Part shown: positions 34,392-45,744 of the stretch, piece by piece
Numbering within the stretch: position 1 is the stretch's first letter
Layout of the letters: every line of letters begins with the position of its first letter
NCBI GenBank assembly: GCA_015501585.1
Contig: JADNRY010000120.1
Span: forward strand, 1 to 64,000
DNA: 64,000 nt
Direction: 5' to 3'
Source: Rhodocollybia butyracea
Taxonomy: Eukaryota > Basidiomycota > Agaricomycetes > Agaricales > Omphalotaceae
Position numbers and translations under genes: made by a program
Notes under the pieces: generated by a model
Database searches by the model: none
What the model was told of the DNA's origin: nothing
What the model saw: the letters and a program-made list of their open reading frames with translations, nothing else

Positions 34392-36474
34392 TACACAGGC
34401 GGCCTCCCGGGTTAAACTGAGTTTAACCCCAAAAATTTCAGGCCAGGGTTAACCTAGTTGGCGCGCAGTGCAAAAATGATAAGATTGCCCCGGTTTGAAG
34501 GTAGTACCAGGTACAAAAATATTCAACCTGGGGACAAAATAATTTAGCCCAGACACTGCTTAGTGTTTCATCGTTTTTTTACCCAATTGCGCCCGATTCT
34601 TTTCTCGTACCCATTTATTCCTCGCTCAGAAATAGCATACAAAAATGTTCATGATATATTCAGATTTACACTAAGTACAATATACATTACCATACCAAAG
34701 AAAACCAGAAACAGATAATATTACCACTCACCTGATGACTAGTAAGCATTGAGGCCAGCCTGAATAGAAGATCATTAGCAGATACCAATATACACAAAAA
34801 GAAAACTTGCCTAATGTATTGAGCATGAGGAGCTTGAATGATGAGCTACACTTTGAGGCATTGAGGAGGCATTGAGCGCTGAATAGTAGAAGTTTGAAAG
34901 ATTGAGGGTGTTGAGGAAGCATTGAGGAAGCGATAAGGAAACAGCGAGAATGCGTTGAGGAAACATTGAGAAAGTGTTGAGAAAGTGTTGAGGAAGTGTT
35001 GAGGAAGTATTGAGGAAGTATTGAGGAGATGATGAGGGAACACTGAGGAAACGTTGAGGACGTTTAATTGCCCAAGCGGCGCTGACAACGAGCGAAAAGC
35101 GAGAGGGAGATGAAAACTTAAAGGAAAAAATGAACCGTGGTAAAATACACCCACCGCATTTATCACAGTCACGGGAGCGCATTGGCTGAGACTGGGTTGC
35201 AAAACGACAGAATGCTTTGGAGTACGACAGGAAGTTAGAACCAGGGTTGAGTTTGAGTATAAAAGCAAAAAAAAAATCAAACTAGGTGCTATCTTCGAAA
35301 TTTAAGACTCAGTTGGTGATATTTTAGCCCAGGCCTAAAATCGGAATTGGAACCGGGGGCCGGCTTCAGCTTTTACACTGAGTGCATTCTAAGGTTTGGC
35401 CGTGTATTGGAGTATTCCAGCAACTCAAAATATTTCTACGGCACCCCCAGCATACTCGCTACACGGCCAAACCTTAGAATGCACTCAGTGTAAAAGCTGA
35501 AGCCGGCCCCCGGTTCCAATTCCGATTTTAGGCCTGGGCTAAAATATCACCAACTGAGTCTTAAATTTCGAAGATAGCACCTAGTTTGATTTTTTTTTTG
35601 CTTTTATACTCAAACTCAACCCTGGTTCTAACTTCCTGTCGTACTCCAAAGCATTCTGTCGTTTTGCAACCCAGTCTCAGCCAATGCGCTCCCGTGACTG
35701 TGATAAATGCGGTGGGTGTATTTTACCACGGTTCATTTTTTCCTTTAAGTTTTCATCTCCCTCTCGCTTTTCGCTCGTTGTCAGCGCCGCTTGGGCAATT
35801 AAACGTCCTCAACGTTTCCTCAGTGTTCCCTCATCATCTCCTCAATACTTCCTCATTACTTCCTCAACACTTCCTCAACACTTTCTCAACACTTTCTCAA
35901 TGTTTCCTCAACGCATTCTCGCTGTTTCCTTATCGCTTCCTCAATGCTTCCTCAACACCCTCAATCTTTCAAACTTCTACTATTCAGCGCTCAATGCCTC
36001 CTCAATGCCTCAAAGTGTAGCTCATCATTCAAGCTCCTCATGCTCAATACATTAGGCAAGTTTTCTTTTTGTGTATATTGGTATCTGCTAATGATCTTCT
36101 ATTCAGGCTGGCCTCAATGCTTACTAGTCATCAGGTGAGTGGTAATATTATCTGTTTCTGGTTTTCTTTGGTATGGTAATGTATATTGTACTTAGTGTAA
36201 ATCTGAATATATCATGAACATTTTTGTATGCTATTTCTGAGCGAGGAATAAATGGGTACGAGAAAAGAATCGGGCGCAATTGGGTAAAAAAACGATGAAA
36301 CACTAAGCAGTGTCTGGGCTAAATTATTTTGTCCCCAGGTTGAATATTTTTGTACCTGGTACTACCTTCAAACCGGGGCAATCTTATCATTTTTGCACTG
36401 CGCGCCAACTAGGTTAACCCTGGCCTGAAATTTTTGGGGTTAAACTCAGTTTAACCCGGGAGGCCGCCTGTGTA
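34392..36474. repeat. Near-perfect 2.08 kb palindrome, 1015 bp arms, 53 bp spacer
   Basis: Left arm 34392-35406 and right arm 35460-36474 are inverted copies. Paired coordinates always add up to 70866, so there is no net insertion or deletion over 1015 bases, and I can find only one mismatch (gtaTtgagg against gtaAtgagg near 35015/35851). The outer ends begin TACACAGGCGG. Each arm contains a small palindrome of its own (GGGTTAAACTgAGTTTAACC) and tandem ttgaggaag units. Both arms encode the same Leu/Phe/Ser-rich frames of low complexity, which I do not regard as genes. No target-site duplication is obvious. The flanks differ on the two sides (gypsy leader left, LINE right). Confidence 0.95.
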
Positions 36475-37515
36475 GGCGAGAGGAGATAAGAGGAGATCGG
36501 GAGGGCGACAATTTGAAATGGTGTGTATCAGTGATGTTGAACGGCCGTAATTACCGAGCCGTATTCGAGTTATCTGTATGCCGGGTTGTCGTTGTCCAAA
36601 GTGTGCTCTAAACCGTTCCCTTTCCCCGGGTCTGCAGAGGATTATCTCAGCCGCCGTCCCCCCCCTCCGTTCACTTCCCCATCCCATCTGACATCCCAAA
36701 AGTTTTCACTTCCCTGCCAGAGTCCACAGCTCTGGCGCAGCCACCCGGTAACCAGGTTTCTGCGGTACCCTCTAATCATAGGGGCCGACTTCACAAGCGC
36801 AGACATCAGGACTCCTTTCTCTCCAAGCTCTGTGCTGAAGCTGCCAAGGGTCCATTTGCATTCTGGCAGTACTATAAGAGTACTCGCTATCCTGATTTAC
36901 CACATTCCAAGGTTTCTTTGGATCAGCTACTGAATATTTTTGTTCCTCGGATGAATCCACCGGGATTGACAGCGCCAAATTTCAATCATGCACAACGATT
37001 CTTGGAGGAGCACCTAGTCAATCAGATTCCTTTTCCATCTCCCCCCTCTATATTTCCCTCATTCAATGAAGACATCTCCCTCAGTGACATCGCTGAAATT
37101 AAAAGTTATTTAAATTTTAGAGACAACAGATCACTCAGATGCTACTGGGGTTGACTTTGCCACTTACCACCTCCTCAAAGATATTGACAATGAAATCCTA
37201 CTTCCCCTATTCCAATGCGCGGTCTGTGGGCGCCAAATTCCTACCTCCTGGCTTGTTGCGATTATTATTGCGCTGTCAAAGCCAGGTAAGGATCCAACAG
37301 ACCCAATCAACTACCGTGCTATTGCCCTGGAGAGCTGCGTGTTGAAGTTTGCATCAAGCTTTAGAGATCGCTGGCACAATCCCTTCATCCCAGAATGGTT
37401 TCCGTGCAGGTTACCGCACAAACAACAATACTTTCATTCTTTGTACTCTGATTGAGACTACTCGTGCGGCAAATGAGCCTCTGTACATTGCTTTCATGGA
37501 CATCTCTAATGCTTT
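36475..37515 (+). mobile_element. LINE (non-LTR retrotransposon) RT fragment
   Basis: Reading across several frames, the plus strand gives SKLCAEAAKGPFAFWQYYKS followed by TRYPDLP, a segment NHAQRFLEEHLVNQIPFPSP, then the reverse transcriptase start KDPTDPINYRAIALESCVLK and pieces matching QNGFRAGYRTNNNTFIL and IAFMDISNAF. That is the order in Tad/CRE-like LINEs of fungi. Stops and frameshifts interrupt it, and it ends abruptly at the copia LTR inside the DISNAF motif. The coding part becomes recognisable from about 36800; 36475-36800 has no clear domain. Confidence 0.75.
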
Positions 37516-37835
37516 TGTTAAAAGTTGATGATCTTATCTTGTTATGTCATCTATACGTTCGTGGATTCATGCCGTAACGAAACCAGAATATTTTCTGCTT
37601 TCATTACGTTACTTACATACGTCCCATGTGACACATTCTTTTAATTGTATTTTACATATATTGACACCTCAGCGTCGTTCTACCACTGTCGCTGAGGTTA
37701 GTACTCACATTCTTTATTTCTTGTACTTATTACTGACTATGTACCTAGAACTCTCTTTTATTTCAATAGGTACATAATATAGCGTCGTTCTACCACTGTC
37801 GCTGAGAACTCTCTTTTATTTCAATAGTTTCAATA
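37516..37835 (+). repeat. 5' LTR of the copia element
   Basis: It starts TGTTAAAAGTTGATGATCTT and ends ..tttcaata directly before the primer-binding site. It matches the 3' LTR at 42727-42992 but is about 54 bases longer because of an internal duplication (agcgtcgttctaccactgtc twice). The differences between the two LTRs mean this is not a very recent insertion. Confidence 0.85.
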
Positions 37836-37850
37836 GGTTATGGGCCCCGG
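37836..37850 (+). other. Primer-binding site matching the methionine tRNA anticodon arm
   Basis: GGTTATGGGCCCCGG follows the LTR immediately. Its complement contains the CAT anticodon flanked as in initiator methionine tRNA (..GGGCCCATAACC). Drosophila copia is known to prime from such a half-tRNA, so the same mechanism is likely here. Confidence 0.65.
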
Positions 37851-37962
37851 TAGCCTGTACTGAATTAACGAAGCTTCTCTACTGCGCACAAGACCTCGGA
37901 ACACACTCATTTCACTCTCTCACACTCGTTCATTCACCTACACATCCCATACATTCGTCCAC

Positions 37963-40900
37963 ATGTCCCCTACATCTGCCACATCATCAGATTCCATTCA
38001 AATCCCTACCCTTACCTACGGGACCTATTCTCGATGGGTTGGCCCTATTTCTGGCAAGCTCCAGAGGGCTATGGTCTGGAGATTCTGCAGTGGAGAGATG
38101 TCTGTCTATCCTAAACCTTCCGATCCTCGTCCATTGCCTAATGACGCCTCTGCCGTTGACCGGGCTGCTGTTAGACAAGATCACAGGGAGGATGTGCGAT
38201 CCTATGAGGAATCAATTACTCGTAATGACAAGGCTATTGGGATCATCAAAGAGCACCTTGCGCCGGAACAGCTTCTTCTCATTGAAAAGCTCACATCCGC
38301 CAAGGACGTCTGGACTAAGCTTAAGGAAGCTCATGCTGGCACCACCGCTGGTCTTGAAGCCTTCTATATCAAGCGTGGTATGATGGATAAACGGTATGAA
38401 CATGGTGATAACATGCAGGATCACGTTAACTTCTATGCTCTCGAGAACAAGAAGCTCTCTGATACTGATGCTTTTGGAGACCAGTTCCTCGCGGAACTTA
38501 TGCTCACTTCTCTTCCTCGTACTGTCAATGACTCTCCTAACACTTGGGAGACATTTACCATCGTCTCTCTTGCTGCCGTTACTGAAACAAACAAGCTCAC
38601 CTCTTCTTTTGTCACCTCCCGCCTCATTGCAGAGTATCGACGTCTCACTTCTGGTGATGATTCTTCCGAGGCGGCTAACGCTGCCGCTGTTAGAGGGAAA
38701 TCTAAACCAAAGAAGAAACCCAAGAAAGGTCCGCTCTGTTCCTACTGTCACAAAGGTCCTCACCTTGTCGAAGACTGTAACCACAAGAAGCGAGATGAGG
38801 AAGCATCCCGCTGCACTGCGTCCGCTCCTAGAAGCAGTGGGAGATCTAGTAGGAAGCCTACTGCCGCTGCCGCCCAACACTCTGATAGCGATAGCTCATC
38901 GGATGAGGAGGTCAGTGCAAAAGTCGCTTCCACCTACTCAGAATTTCCCTCCGTCCGTCATTCAAGTTCCGATTCTGTCCATGTCTTTATCTCCACTGAT
39001 GTTGCCACCTTCCTTGCCAAGACAAGCAACGACGAGAGTTACATTGACTCTGGGTGCTCTCGCCACCTAAGTCCACATCGTGACTGGTTTGAAGACAGTT
39101 CGTACACCAAACTCGACAAACCCGTCCCCATTCATCTTGGAGATGCGTCTACCATTTACGCTGTTGGTAAGGGTACTCTTCAGTACCTCATGGATACGCC
39201 GGATGGAATCATCACTGGTTTTCTACCCAATACGCTACATGTCCCAGATCTCGCCGCCACTCTGATTTCTGTCTCTCAGCTCACTGACAAGCGCAAACAC
39301 ACCATTCTCTTTGATGGAGAGGAGTGCTTTGTCAAAGCTCGAAGCTCTGGCCAATGCATTGCGTCTGGTCGCAAGACCAAAGGAGGTCTTTACCTTCTTC
39401 ACGCCCGTCCACTGAAATCCCAAGAGTATGCAAATCTCGCTACCACATCCCGCTATATCGACATTAATCATGCTCACCGCTGCCTAGGTCATCTCGGTCA
39501 AGACAACATAAAATGTCTGATTGCAAAAGGCATGGTAACAGGCATTGATGAAGTGGGAGGTCGAATAGAGTTCTGCGAGTCGTGTACAGCCGGTAAACAG
39601 CATGTATTTCCGTTCCCATCATCCAATAAAAGGGCCCGTCGGAAACTAGATTTAGTTCACTCCGATGTTTGTGGTCCATTACCCAACTTTATCAATGGTG
39701 GCTATAGGTATTTCATCACCTTCATAGATGATAACACCCACCACTGCTGGGTTTATTTCCTCCATCACAAATCGGAGGCGTACCGATGCTTCCGCGAATG
39801 GAAGGCTATGGTAGAGCTCGAGACTGGGCTTAAGCTCAAGGTTTTTCGTACAGATAACGGTGGAGAATATACCTCTGATCAGTTTGAGCATTATCTCTGT
39901 AACCTTGGTATTATCCATGAGACCACAGTCCCTCACACCCCACAGCAAAATGGCATTGCTGAACGCTTCAACCGCACTATCGTTGAGCGTGCCAGATGCA
40001 TGATCATCAGGAAAAGGCATTTTTGCTTAGGTGACCCCAGAGTGGCCTAAAGCAAACTAGGTGACCTATGAATCCTATGGCATCCTAGGAATTTGGCTCG
40101 TCCTTGCCAGTCAAGGCTCTTGAGGATTCCCTAGGCAAGCCTAGGTTTGCCCAGGTTTGCCCAGGTGCTCCTGGGAACACCTGGGCAAACCTGGGCAAAC
40201 CTAGGCTTGCCTGGGTTTGCCTAGGATACCCTAGGGAATCCTCAAGAGCCTTGACTGGCAAGGGACGAGCCCAAATTCCTAGGATGCCATAGGATTCATA
40301 GGTCACCTAGTTTGCTTTAGGCCACTCTGGGTCACCTAGGCAAAAATGGCTTTTCCTGATGATGCATGATGCTAAATTTACTGCTGGGTTTTGGGTCTTC
40401 GCCGTCATTATTGCCGTCTATCTCATTAACCGCTCACCTACCTCACGGCTTCCTAATTCTACTCCACACAAAGCTTGGTCTGGTGTAAAGCCTTCACTCA
40501 AGGAACTCAAACCTTTTGGCTGTCCCGCCTATGCTCACATCCCCAAATCGAAGCGTACAAAGCTTGACTTTAAAACTCGTAAGTGCATCTTTCTTGGTTA
40601 CAAAGAGCACACCAAGGGTTACCTTCTGTGGGATCCAAAGAAGCAAAAAACTTTTGTTTCACGAGACGTCATTTTTGATGAACGTCCTCACCCTCCTGGC
40701 CCGCCTTTACCCATTCCGGATCTTTCGCAGATCCTTTACAATGGTGAGGTGCCTGGAGATGGCCTACCTGGCTTTTCTCGAGTGGGAGATGCGTGGGAAG
40801 ATAACTCTCCCCCTGTGACTCCAGCGGTTCCGCATCCTCCTGCTCCATCTTCTGAGGTTGATTCTGAGGATAACATCGGTGACTCTCGCCCATACTCCCC

Positions 40901-42742
40901 TGATCTTCCTCCTCCCAATGACCCTCCACCGGCTCCACCTGCTCGCCATCGTCGTACAGAACTTGAACTTCTTGGGCCTGTTCCAGAAGTAGATGGTCCA
41001 CGTGCTCGTCGCCTACCTGCCCGCTTCCGTGAAGAACCTGACATTGCGCCAGATCCTCCAGAACCTGCACCAGGCGATAGACCAGATGTTGCAGAAGGTG
41101 TTGCCATGGCCTTCGTGGCCACTGTCCATGCTCAGGGAGCCTCAGAGCCCCGCACTCTGCAGGAAGCACTCCGTGTCCTGACTCCGCCTCTTGGCTGAAA
41201 GCTGTAGACAAAGAGCTCAAGTCTCTCATTGATATGGGAACTTTCGAGTTTATTGACAATTTGCCTAAAGGTCGCCGTGCTATTAGCTCCAAGCTTGTCT
41301 TTAAGATTAAGCGCCTCCCTGACGGACCATTGAGCGGTACAAGGCACGCTTAGTTGCTCGAGGTTTCTCCCAGATGCCTGGTTTAGACTTTGATGAGGTA
41401 TTTTCCCCTGTGGTCAAACTTACCTCCATTCGTGTCCTTTGCACCCTCGCCGTGCGTCTAGGCCTTCACTTCCACCACCTCGATGTTGATACCGCATTTC
41501 TCAATGGTGAGTTGGAAGAGGAGCTCTATATGCGCCTCCCGAACGGCATTAGTGAACATTCTGGTAAAATTGTTCATCTCCGCCGCTCTATCTATGGCCT
41601 CAAGCAGGCCTCCCGTGTCTGGAACAAACTTCTTGATGCAGAGCTCGAGAAACTTGGCTTCCGTCGTATCCATGCTGACTACTGCATTTACGTCCTCCAA
41701 CGTGGCAAGTCCATCTGCTTTATTGCTGTTTACGTTGATGATATTGGGATTTTATGCGATGATCTCAAATTCATGCAGGAGATCAAGCACCGGATTGGCC
41801 AACGCTTTAAGATCAAGGATCTTGGTGTTATCTCACAGTTGCTTGGCATTGCCATTGACTATGACCAAAAAAAGCGTGTCCTTCGGCTCTCTCAGACCAG
41901 ATACATTGAGGAATCACTCAAACGTTTCCACTGTGATGATGGCATCACACATCGCACCCCTTATCATCTGGAGTTAAGCTTTCTAAAGCTGATTCCCCAT
42001 CCACAGACGCCGAGAAAGAGGCTATGGCTGACAGACTCACGCTATACCAGGCTCTCATTGGTACTCTCATGTATGCCATGCTTGCTTCACGCCAGATATT
42101 GCCTTTGCTGTAGGTATTTTGAGCCACTACTGCTCAAATCCAGGTGAGATTCATTTAAATGAAGCTCTGCATTGTCTTTGCTACTTGGGTGGTACCAAAG
42201 ACTGGGTTATTGAGTATGATGGCACAATCATAGATGAACTCATCTCTCTTATCCTTGGATATTCTGATTTGGATTGGGCTGGTGATGTAGATACTTGACG
42301 ATCCACTAGTGGATATGTTTTCCTCATGTGCAGAGCTGCTATTAGTTGGAGCAGCAAACTTCAAACCTCCCCAGCACTCTCTTCTACTGAAGCTGAGTAC
42401 ATGGCTCTTACTCGTACAGCACAGGAAGCTATTTGGCTTCATCAACTCCTTGAACAGCTAGGTTTTCAGCAAACCAAGCCTACTCGCTTGTTGGGTGATA
42501 ATATGTCATCTATTGCTCTTTCCAAGAACCCTGCTGATCATCCCTGTACGAAGCACATTCAACTTTGTCACCACTTTATTTGTTTTGCAATCTCTGATGG
42601 CCAGATTGATCTGGACTATGTTCCAACTGTTCAACAAGCTGCTGATGGATTTACAAAGGGATTATCTGGTGAGAAGCACTTGGCATTTGTGCGCATGCTA
42701 GGTATGAAGCCACGCCCAAGTGGGAGTGTTAAAAGTCAATGA
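37963..42742 (+). pseudogene. copia gag-pol polyprotein, frameshifted
   Basis: Gag ends in a CCHC knuckle (CSYCHKGPHLVEDC). The protease has ESYIDSGCSRHLSP with the catalytic DSG. Integrase has the HHCC start (HRCLGHLGQDNIK ... CESCTAGK) and the three acidic residues in VHSDVCGPL, FRTDNGGEYTS and NGIAERFNR. Reverse transcriptase shows LDVDTAFLNGELEEELYMRL, YGLKQASRVWNK and the catalytic YVDD in CFIAVYVDDIGIL. RNase H ends with SSTEAEYMALTRTAQEAIWL and VPTVQQAADGFTKGL. Three single-base shifts and one stop, besides the MITE, make it non-functional as assembled. Start chosen at the first ATG after the leader (MSPTSATSSDSIQIP). Confidence 0.9.
40005..40358. mobile_element. Palindromic MITE inside the copia integrase gene
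   Basis: The 354 bp insert is flanked by ATGAT on both sides (40000-40004 and 40359-40363). Removing the insert and one ATGAT rejoins the codons for RARCM and MHDAKFTAGFW in frame, which proves the borders to within the repeat. The insert is a nearly complete inverted repeat: the ends CAGGAAAAG-CATTTTTGC pair, as do long inner arms rich in cctaggcaaacctggg-type units, around a centre at about 40172. It encodes nothing. The transposase family providing mobility is unknown. Confidence 0.9.
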
Positions 42743-42992
42743 TCTTATCTTGTTATATCATCTATACGTTCATGGATTCATGCCATAACGTAAGCGCAAA
42801 AACCAAGAAGGTTTTTTTATATTGACCTTTACATATGTCACACGTGACACATTCTTTTAATTCTGTACATACATATTGACACCTCAGCGTCGTTCTACCA
42901 CTGTCGCCAAGGTTAGTACTCACATTCTTTATTTCTTGTACTTATTACTGACTATGTACCTAGAACTCTCTTTTATTTCAATAGTTTCAATA
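42727..42992 (+). repeat. 3' LTR of the copia element
   Basis: It starts TGTTAAAAGTCAATGATCTT and ends tttcaata, with the same internal phrases as the 5' LTR (gtcgttctaccactgtcgcc, tttatttcttgtacttatta). Confidence 0.85.
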
Positions 42993-44981
42993 CCTATGCC
43001 CAACCCGAAGCAAAATGAGATGATTCCGATTAAAAGCTATAAGAGCCTTGCGCATTTAGCATTCAGCGTTATTAGGCCTAAAATCGGCCTAAGGCGTGTA
43101 ACCATACATTTTGACACTTTGTACATGCTATACAATGCAATAAGAGAGTTATATGGAGCCCAAGTGTGATAGCTGTTGCCGAGGCAAAGAACTTAACAAT
43201 AATACTCAGCGAGCCGTGAAGGTACGCCCACAAGCGTAGCCTAGAGCCAAGCTAGCGAGGATACCTGGGCTGCCCAGAGATGTAACACTAGATTGTCAAT
43301 CTAGTTATACCAAGAGTGTATACTCTCTAAACTACAGGACATCTCGAAGCGGGATAAATACTAAGCCAACGCGTTACTCGAGGGAAGGAATTATGAGGGA
43401 AGGCATCCCTCGCACTAAGACCCCCAACGAGCTATGTTAAGATGTGGACTTTACAGTCCGTAACAATGGACCAGAACAATCCCGAGGAAACTGTAGAGGT
43501 CTATTTGCGGCACTGGTCGTAACCGTGAGGACGGTAGAAACATGCTTAGCGGTCCTACGGAAAGCTACGCACCAGGATAGCCTTGGCAAATTGAAACATT
43601 TGATCTTAGAAATCATACACAGAAGGTCTTATCCGTTAAAGCCGACTATCGGGAATCACTTGTACATACTCAGCGCAGTTGCTTGAGACTATCATAAGTG
43701 GTGTCATTGGAAAGCTAGACAACTGGCCTTCTCAAGAGAATGTTAATCACACTCAGGATGGACAGAACTATCTGAGGAATAGAATGAAACTCACCCAAGG
43801 GAAACCAGGCGGTGAGTGATCATGAAGCGTTAAGGTACTCCTGACCCCAGAGAATTGTGGAGTAATCAGAGAAACCTCGCTCGGATCAAAACACTTTAAA
43901 ACTATGTTAATCCTCATGAAATCATATTTTACCTCTGATATATACCCAAGAATGGACTATTTCTTTATTGTGTGTACCATATATAGGCTGGAGTTTCCTT
44001 TCCGAGCCAGATTCCTCTGTTCCACTCTCTTTCTGTCTCTCTCCATATCTGTTTCATCTATTTTTCGTATTAAACTCTCTCTACTCAGTATATAAGCCAG
44101 ATATATTTATTCAATAAGACAAGTTTCTTGCCCTCGACTTGACTGCTAAGACCAGTGCTCCGTAGAATGTCCCCACGGGATCAGTAGCGTGACGCCTCCT
44201 GACTTGGTTATCTTAAGAAAGTAATAAACTTCACACGCTTCGCAAAGCCCATTTATATCTTGATCGAATTTAAGTGTGTAGAGTTCTCTCGAACTCCAGA
44301 TCAACTCAAATCTAGTTGCTTCCTTAGAGGGGATGGCTTCTAGTAAGGGATTATTCGGCTCCAGAGTGAGGGTTCCTTAGTTGACTTCTTCACGAAGTTA
44401 GACAAGCCACTAAGATTGTGGTATGAGTTCCTAGTGATTAAGTTCACTCACAATATCGTAGCTTGGCCCAGAGTTTGGTCGAGGACTTTACAGCATCACA
44501 GCAGCTAGTGCCAGAGTTTGCCTAGGGTTGTTGACAAACCTCAAGATTACTATTCTAGCTAGAGCCAGAGTTTGCCTAGGAGAATCTTAGTTTCGTTGTA
44601 TTGGTTTTGGTTAATTGATTTGGACATACACACCTGGTTCCCTCGTACACTCATACACCCCAACTAGGCTTCTCTCAACTTAGTTCTAAGAGTTGTCTAA
44701 GCTTAGTTACCCATGTTAGCGCTACAGTCTTGAACCTGGAGCAGTCGCACGCGTACATCCGATATTACAAGACTTTCCCTCGGGGAATCTCTGACAACCT
44801 GCCCTTGCTCCCTTACATATCAATAGTCTGGTTAGGTGCGGTAGTGTTTTTGTTAGGTTCTTTTATAGCACCTTTCGCATACCTACATGTAAATACCCAG
44901 ATAGCGTTCAAATTTTGAATAATGCAGCACAAAAGAATCCTTCCTTCCTTCTGACTCTGAGTTCTTAAAATCAAAACATCA
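42993..44981. other. Non-coding segment, hairpin-rich, origin unknown
   Basis: No open frame has recognisable content. Between 43223 and 43817 there is a dense row of short perfect hairpins: TACGC/GCGTA (43223-43238), CTGGG/CCCAG (43265-43277), ACTAGATT/AATCTAGT (43287-43305), AGAGT/ACTCT (43313-43326), GAGGG/CCCTC (43395-43411), GGAC/GTCC (43446-43459), ACCGT/ACGGT (43522-43535) and ACTCACC/GGTGAGT (43789-43817). Near 44085-44110 a TATA-like tatataag and an AT-rich stretch resemble an LTR promoter. It could be the leader of another degenerate retroelement or a structured RNA. Confidence 0.45.
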
Positions 44982-44990
44982 CATTCCCAT

Positions 44991-45430
44991 TAGGCCTAAA
45001 GCAGTCCCCTCTAAGAGGTTGACGTTGTTAAACAAGAAACCTCGTTAGAGGGGCCTGGAAACCGGCAGTTTTTCTTCGCACAGACTTTTTTGGAGCAACG
45101 GGCCTGGGCGCTTAGCCTAATAAGGCAAGGCCCAATTAGGTTTTAGAGAGATGGGAATGTTTACACCTGAGCTTTTGCCCTACGTCATTACACTTTGGAC
45201 TTTTTAACATGACATATTCTACCTATCTGACGTATGATACGTAGCGAATGAACGCTCAAGAAAACTATCCTCTCTCTAAATCCCGATTTGGTCTTGCCTT
45301 ATTAGGCTTGCCTAACGGCAGTTTTGACAGCAGCAAAGTCTCTGCGACGATTTGCTTCCGCTTTCCAGGTCCCTCTAACGAGGTTTCTCGCATAAGCCGC
45401 AACCTCTTAGAGGGAGCTGCTTCAGGTCTA
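44991..45430. mobile_element. Mutator-like MITE with long TIRs and 9-bp TSD
   Basis: CATTCCCAT occurs on both sides (44982-44990 and 45431-45439). Between them lie imperfect terminal inverted repeats of about 160 bases; both arms contain aaacctcgttagaggg(g)cctgg and cctaataaggcaag in opposite orientation. Long TIRs with a 9-bp duplication are typical of Mutator-like elements. The 440 bp element has no coding capacity. Confidence 0.8.
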
Positions 45431-45744
45431 CATTCCCATGATAAACACTGTTAGGATACAGCAAATACGAGTCGTACAGTTGACCCCAATGAGAGGGGAA
45501 TCGAGACAAGATGGTACAAGTGAAAGACCATGGGGTTCTTAATGTACATATTCAGAGTGACTACAAGGAGCGGAACAATCGAGCAATAGTAAGTACATGT
45601 ATACCTAACAAACACAAGGACTATCGCATTGAAACATCGTCCACATCAAGCATGGGGTTAGCGGTGGAGGATTTGAGAGCTAAGATATCAGTTCCTGCTG
45701 CAATGCAAATGAGCTGAGTATCATTGATCGAGTTGGACTTGAAC

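Larger units (their letters stand above)
37516..42992 (+). mobile_element. Ty1/copia LTR retrotransposon, degenerate, with MITE insert
   Basis: Two LTRs flank one gag-pol region. With the 354 bp MITE set aside, the pol frame runs from 37963 to a one-base shift at about 41170, another at about 41330, another near 41965, and an in-frame TGA near 42297. The domain order is gag, protease, integrase, reverse transcriptase, RNase H, which is the copia order. No matching target-site duplication is visible. The element landed in the LINE fragment, which does not resume behind the 3' LTR, so part of the LINE was lost. Confidence 0.9.

Noticed and set aside
34846..36020. Twin 144- and 123-residue open frames in the two palindrome arms as a duplicated gene pair
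   Set aside because: They overlap in different frames over ttgaggaag-type tandem repeats, have low-complexity Leu/Phe/Ser composition and no start context or introns. Identity follows from the palindrome, not from selection on protein.
34392..36474. Palindrome as a simple fold-back read artefact
   Set aside because: Both outer flanks are different and belong to distinct elements, which a chimeric fold-back read would not produce by itself. Not fully excluded, so a read check is listed.
38212..38880. 222-residue minus-strand gene inside copia
   Set aside because: It is the antisense shadow of the gag frame, which has the CCHC knuckle.
40104..40292. Small proteins read from both strands of the MITE
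   Set aside because: The frames are mirror products of a palindrome and have no independent support.
43277..43345. A genuine tRNA gene
   Set aside because: Stems can be drawn as a cloverleaf, but box A and box B, the T-loop TTCRA motif and a normal seven-base anticodon loop are missing.
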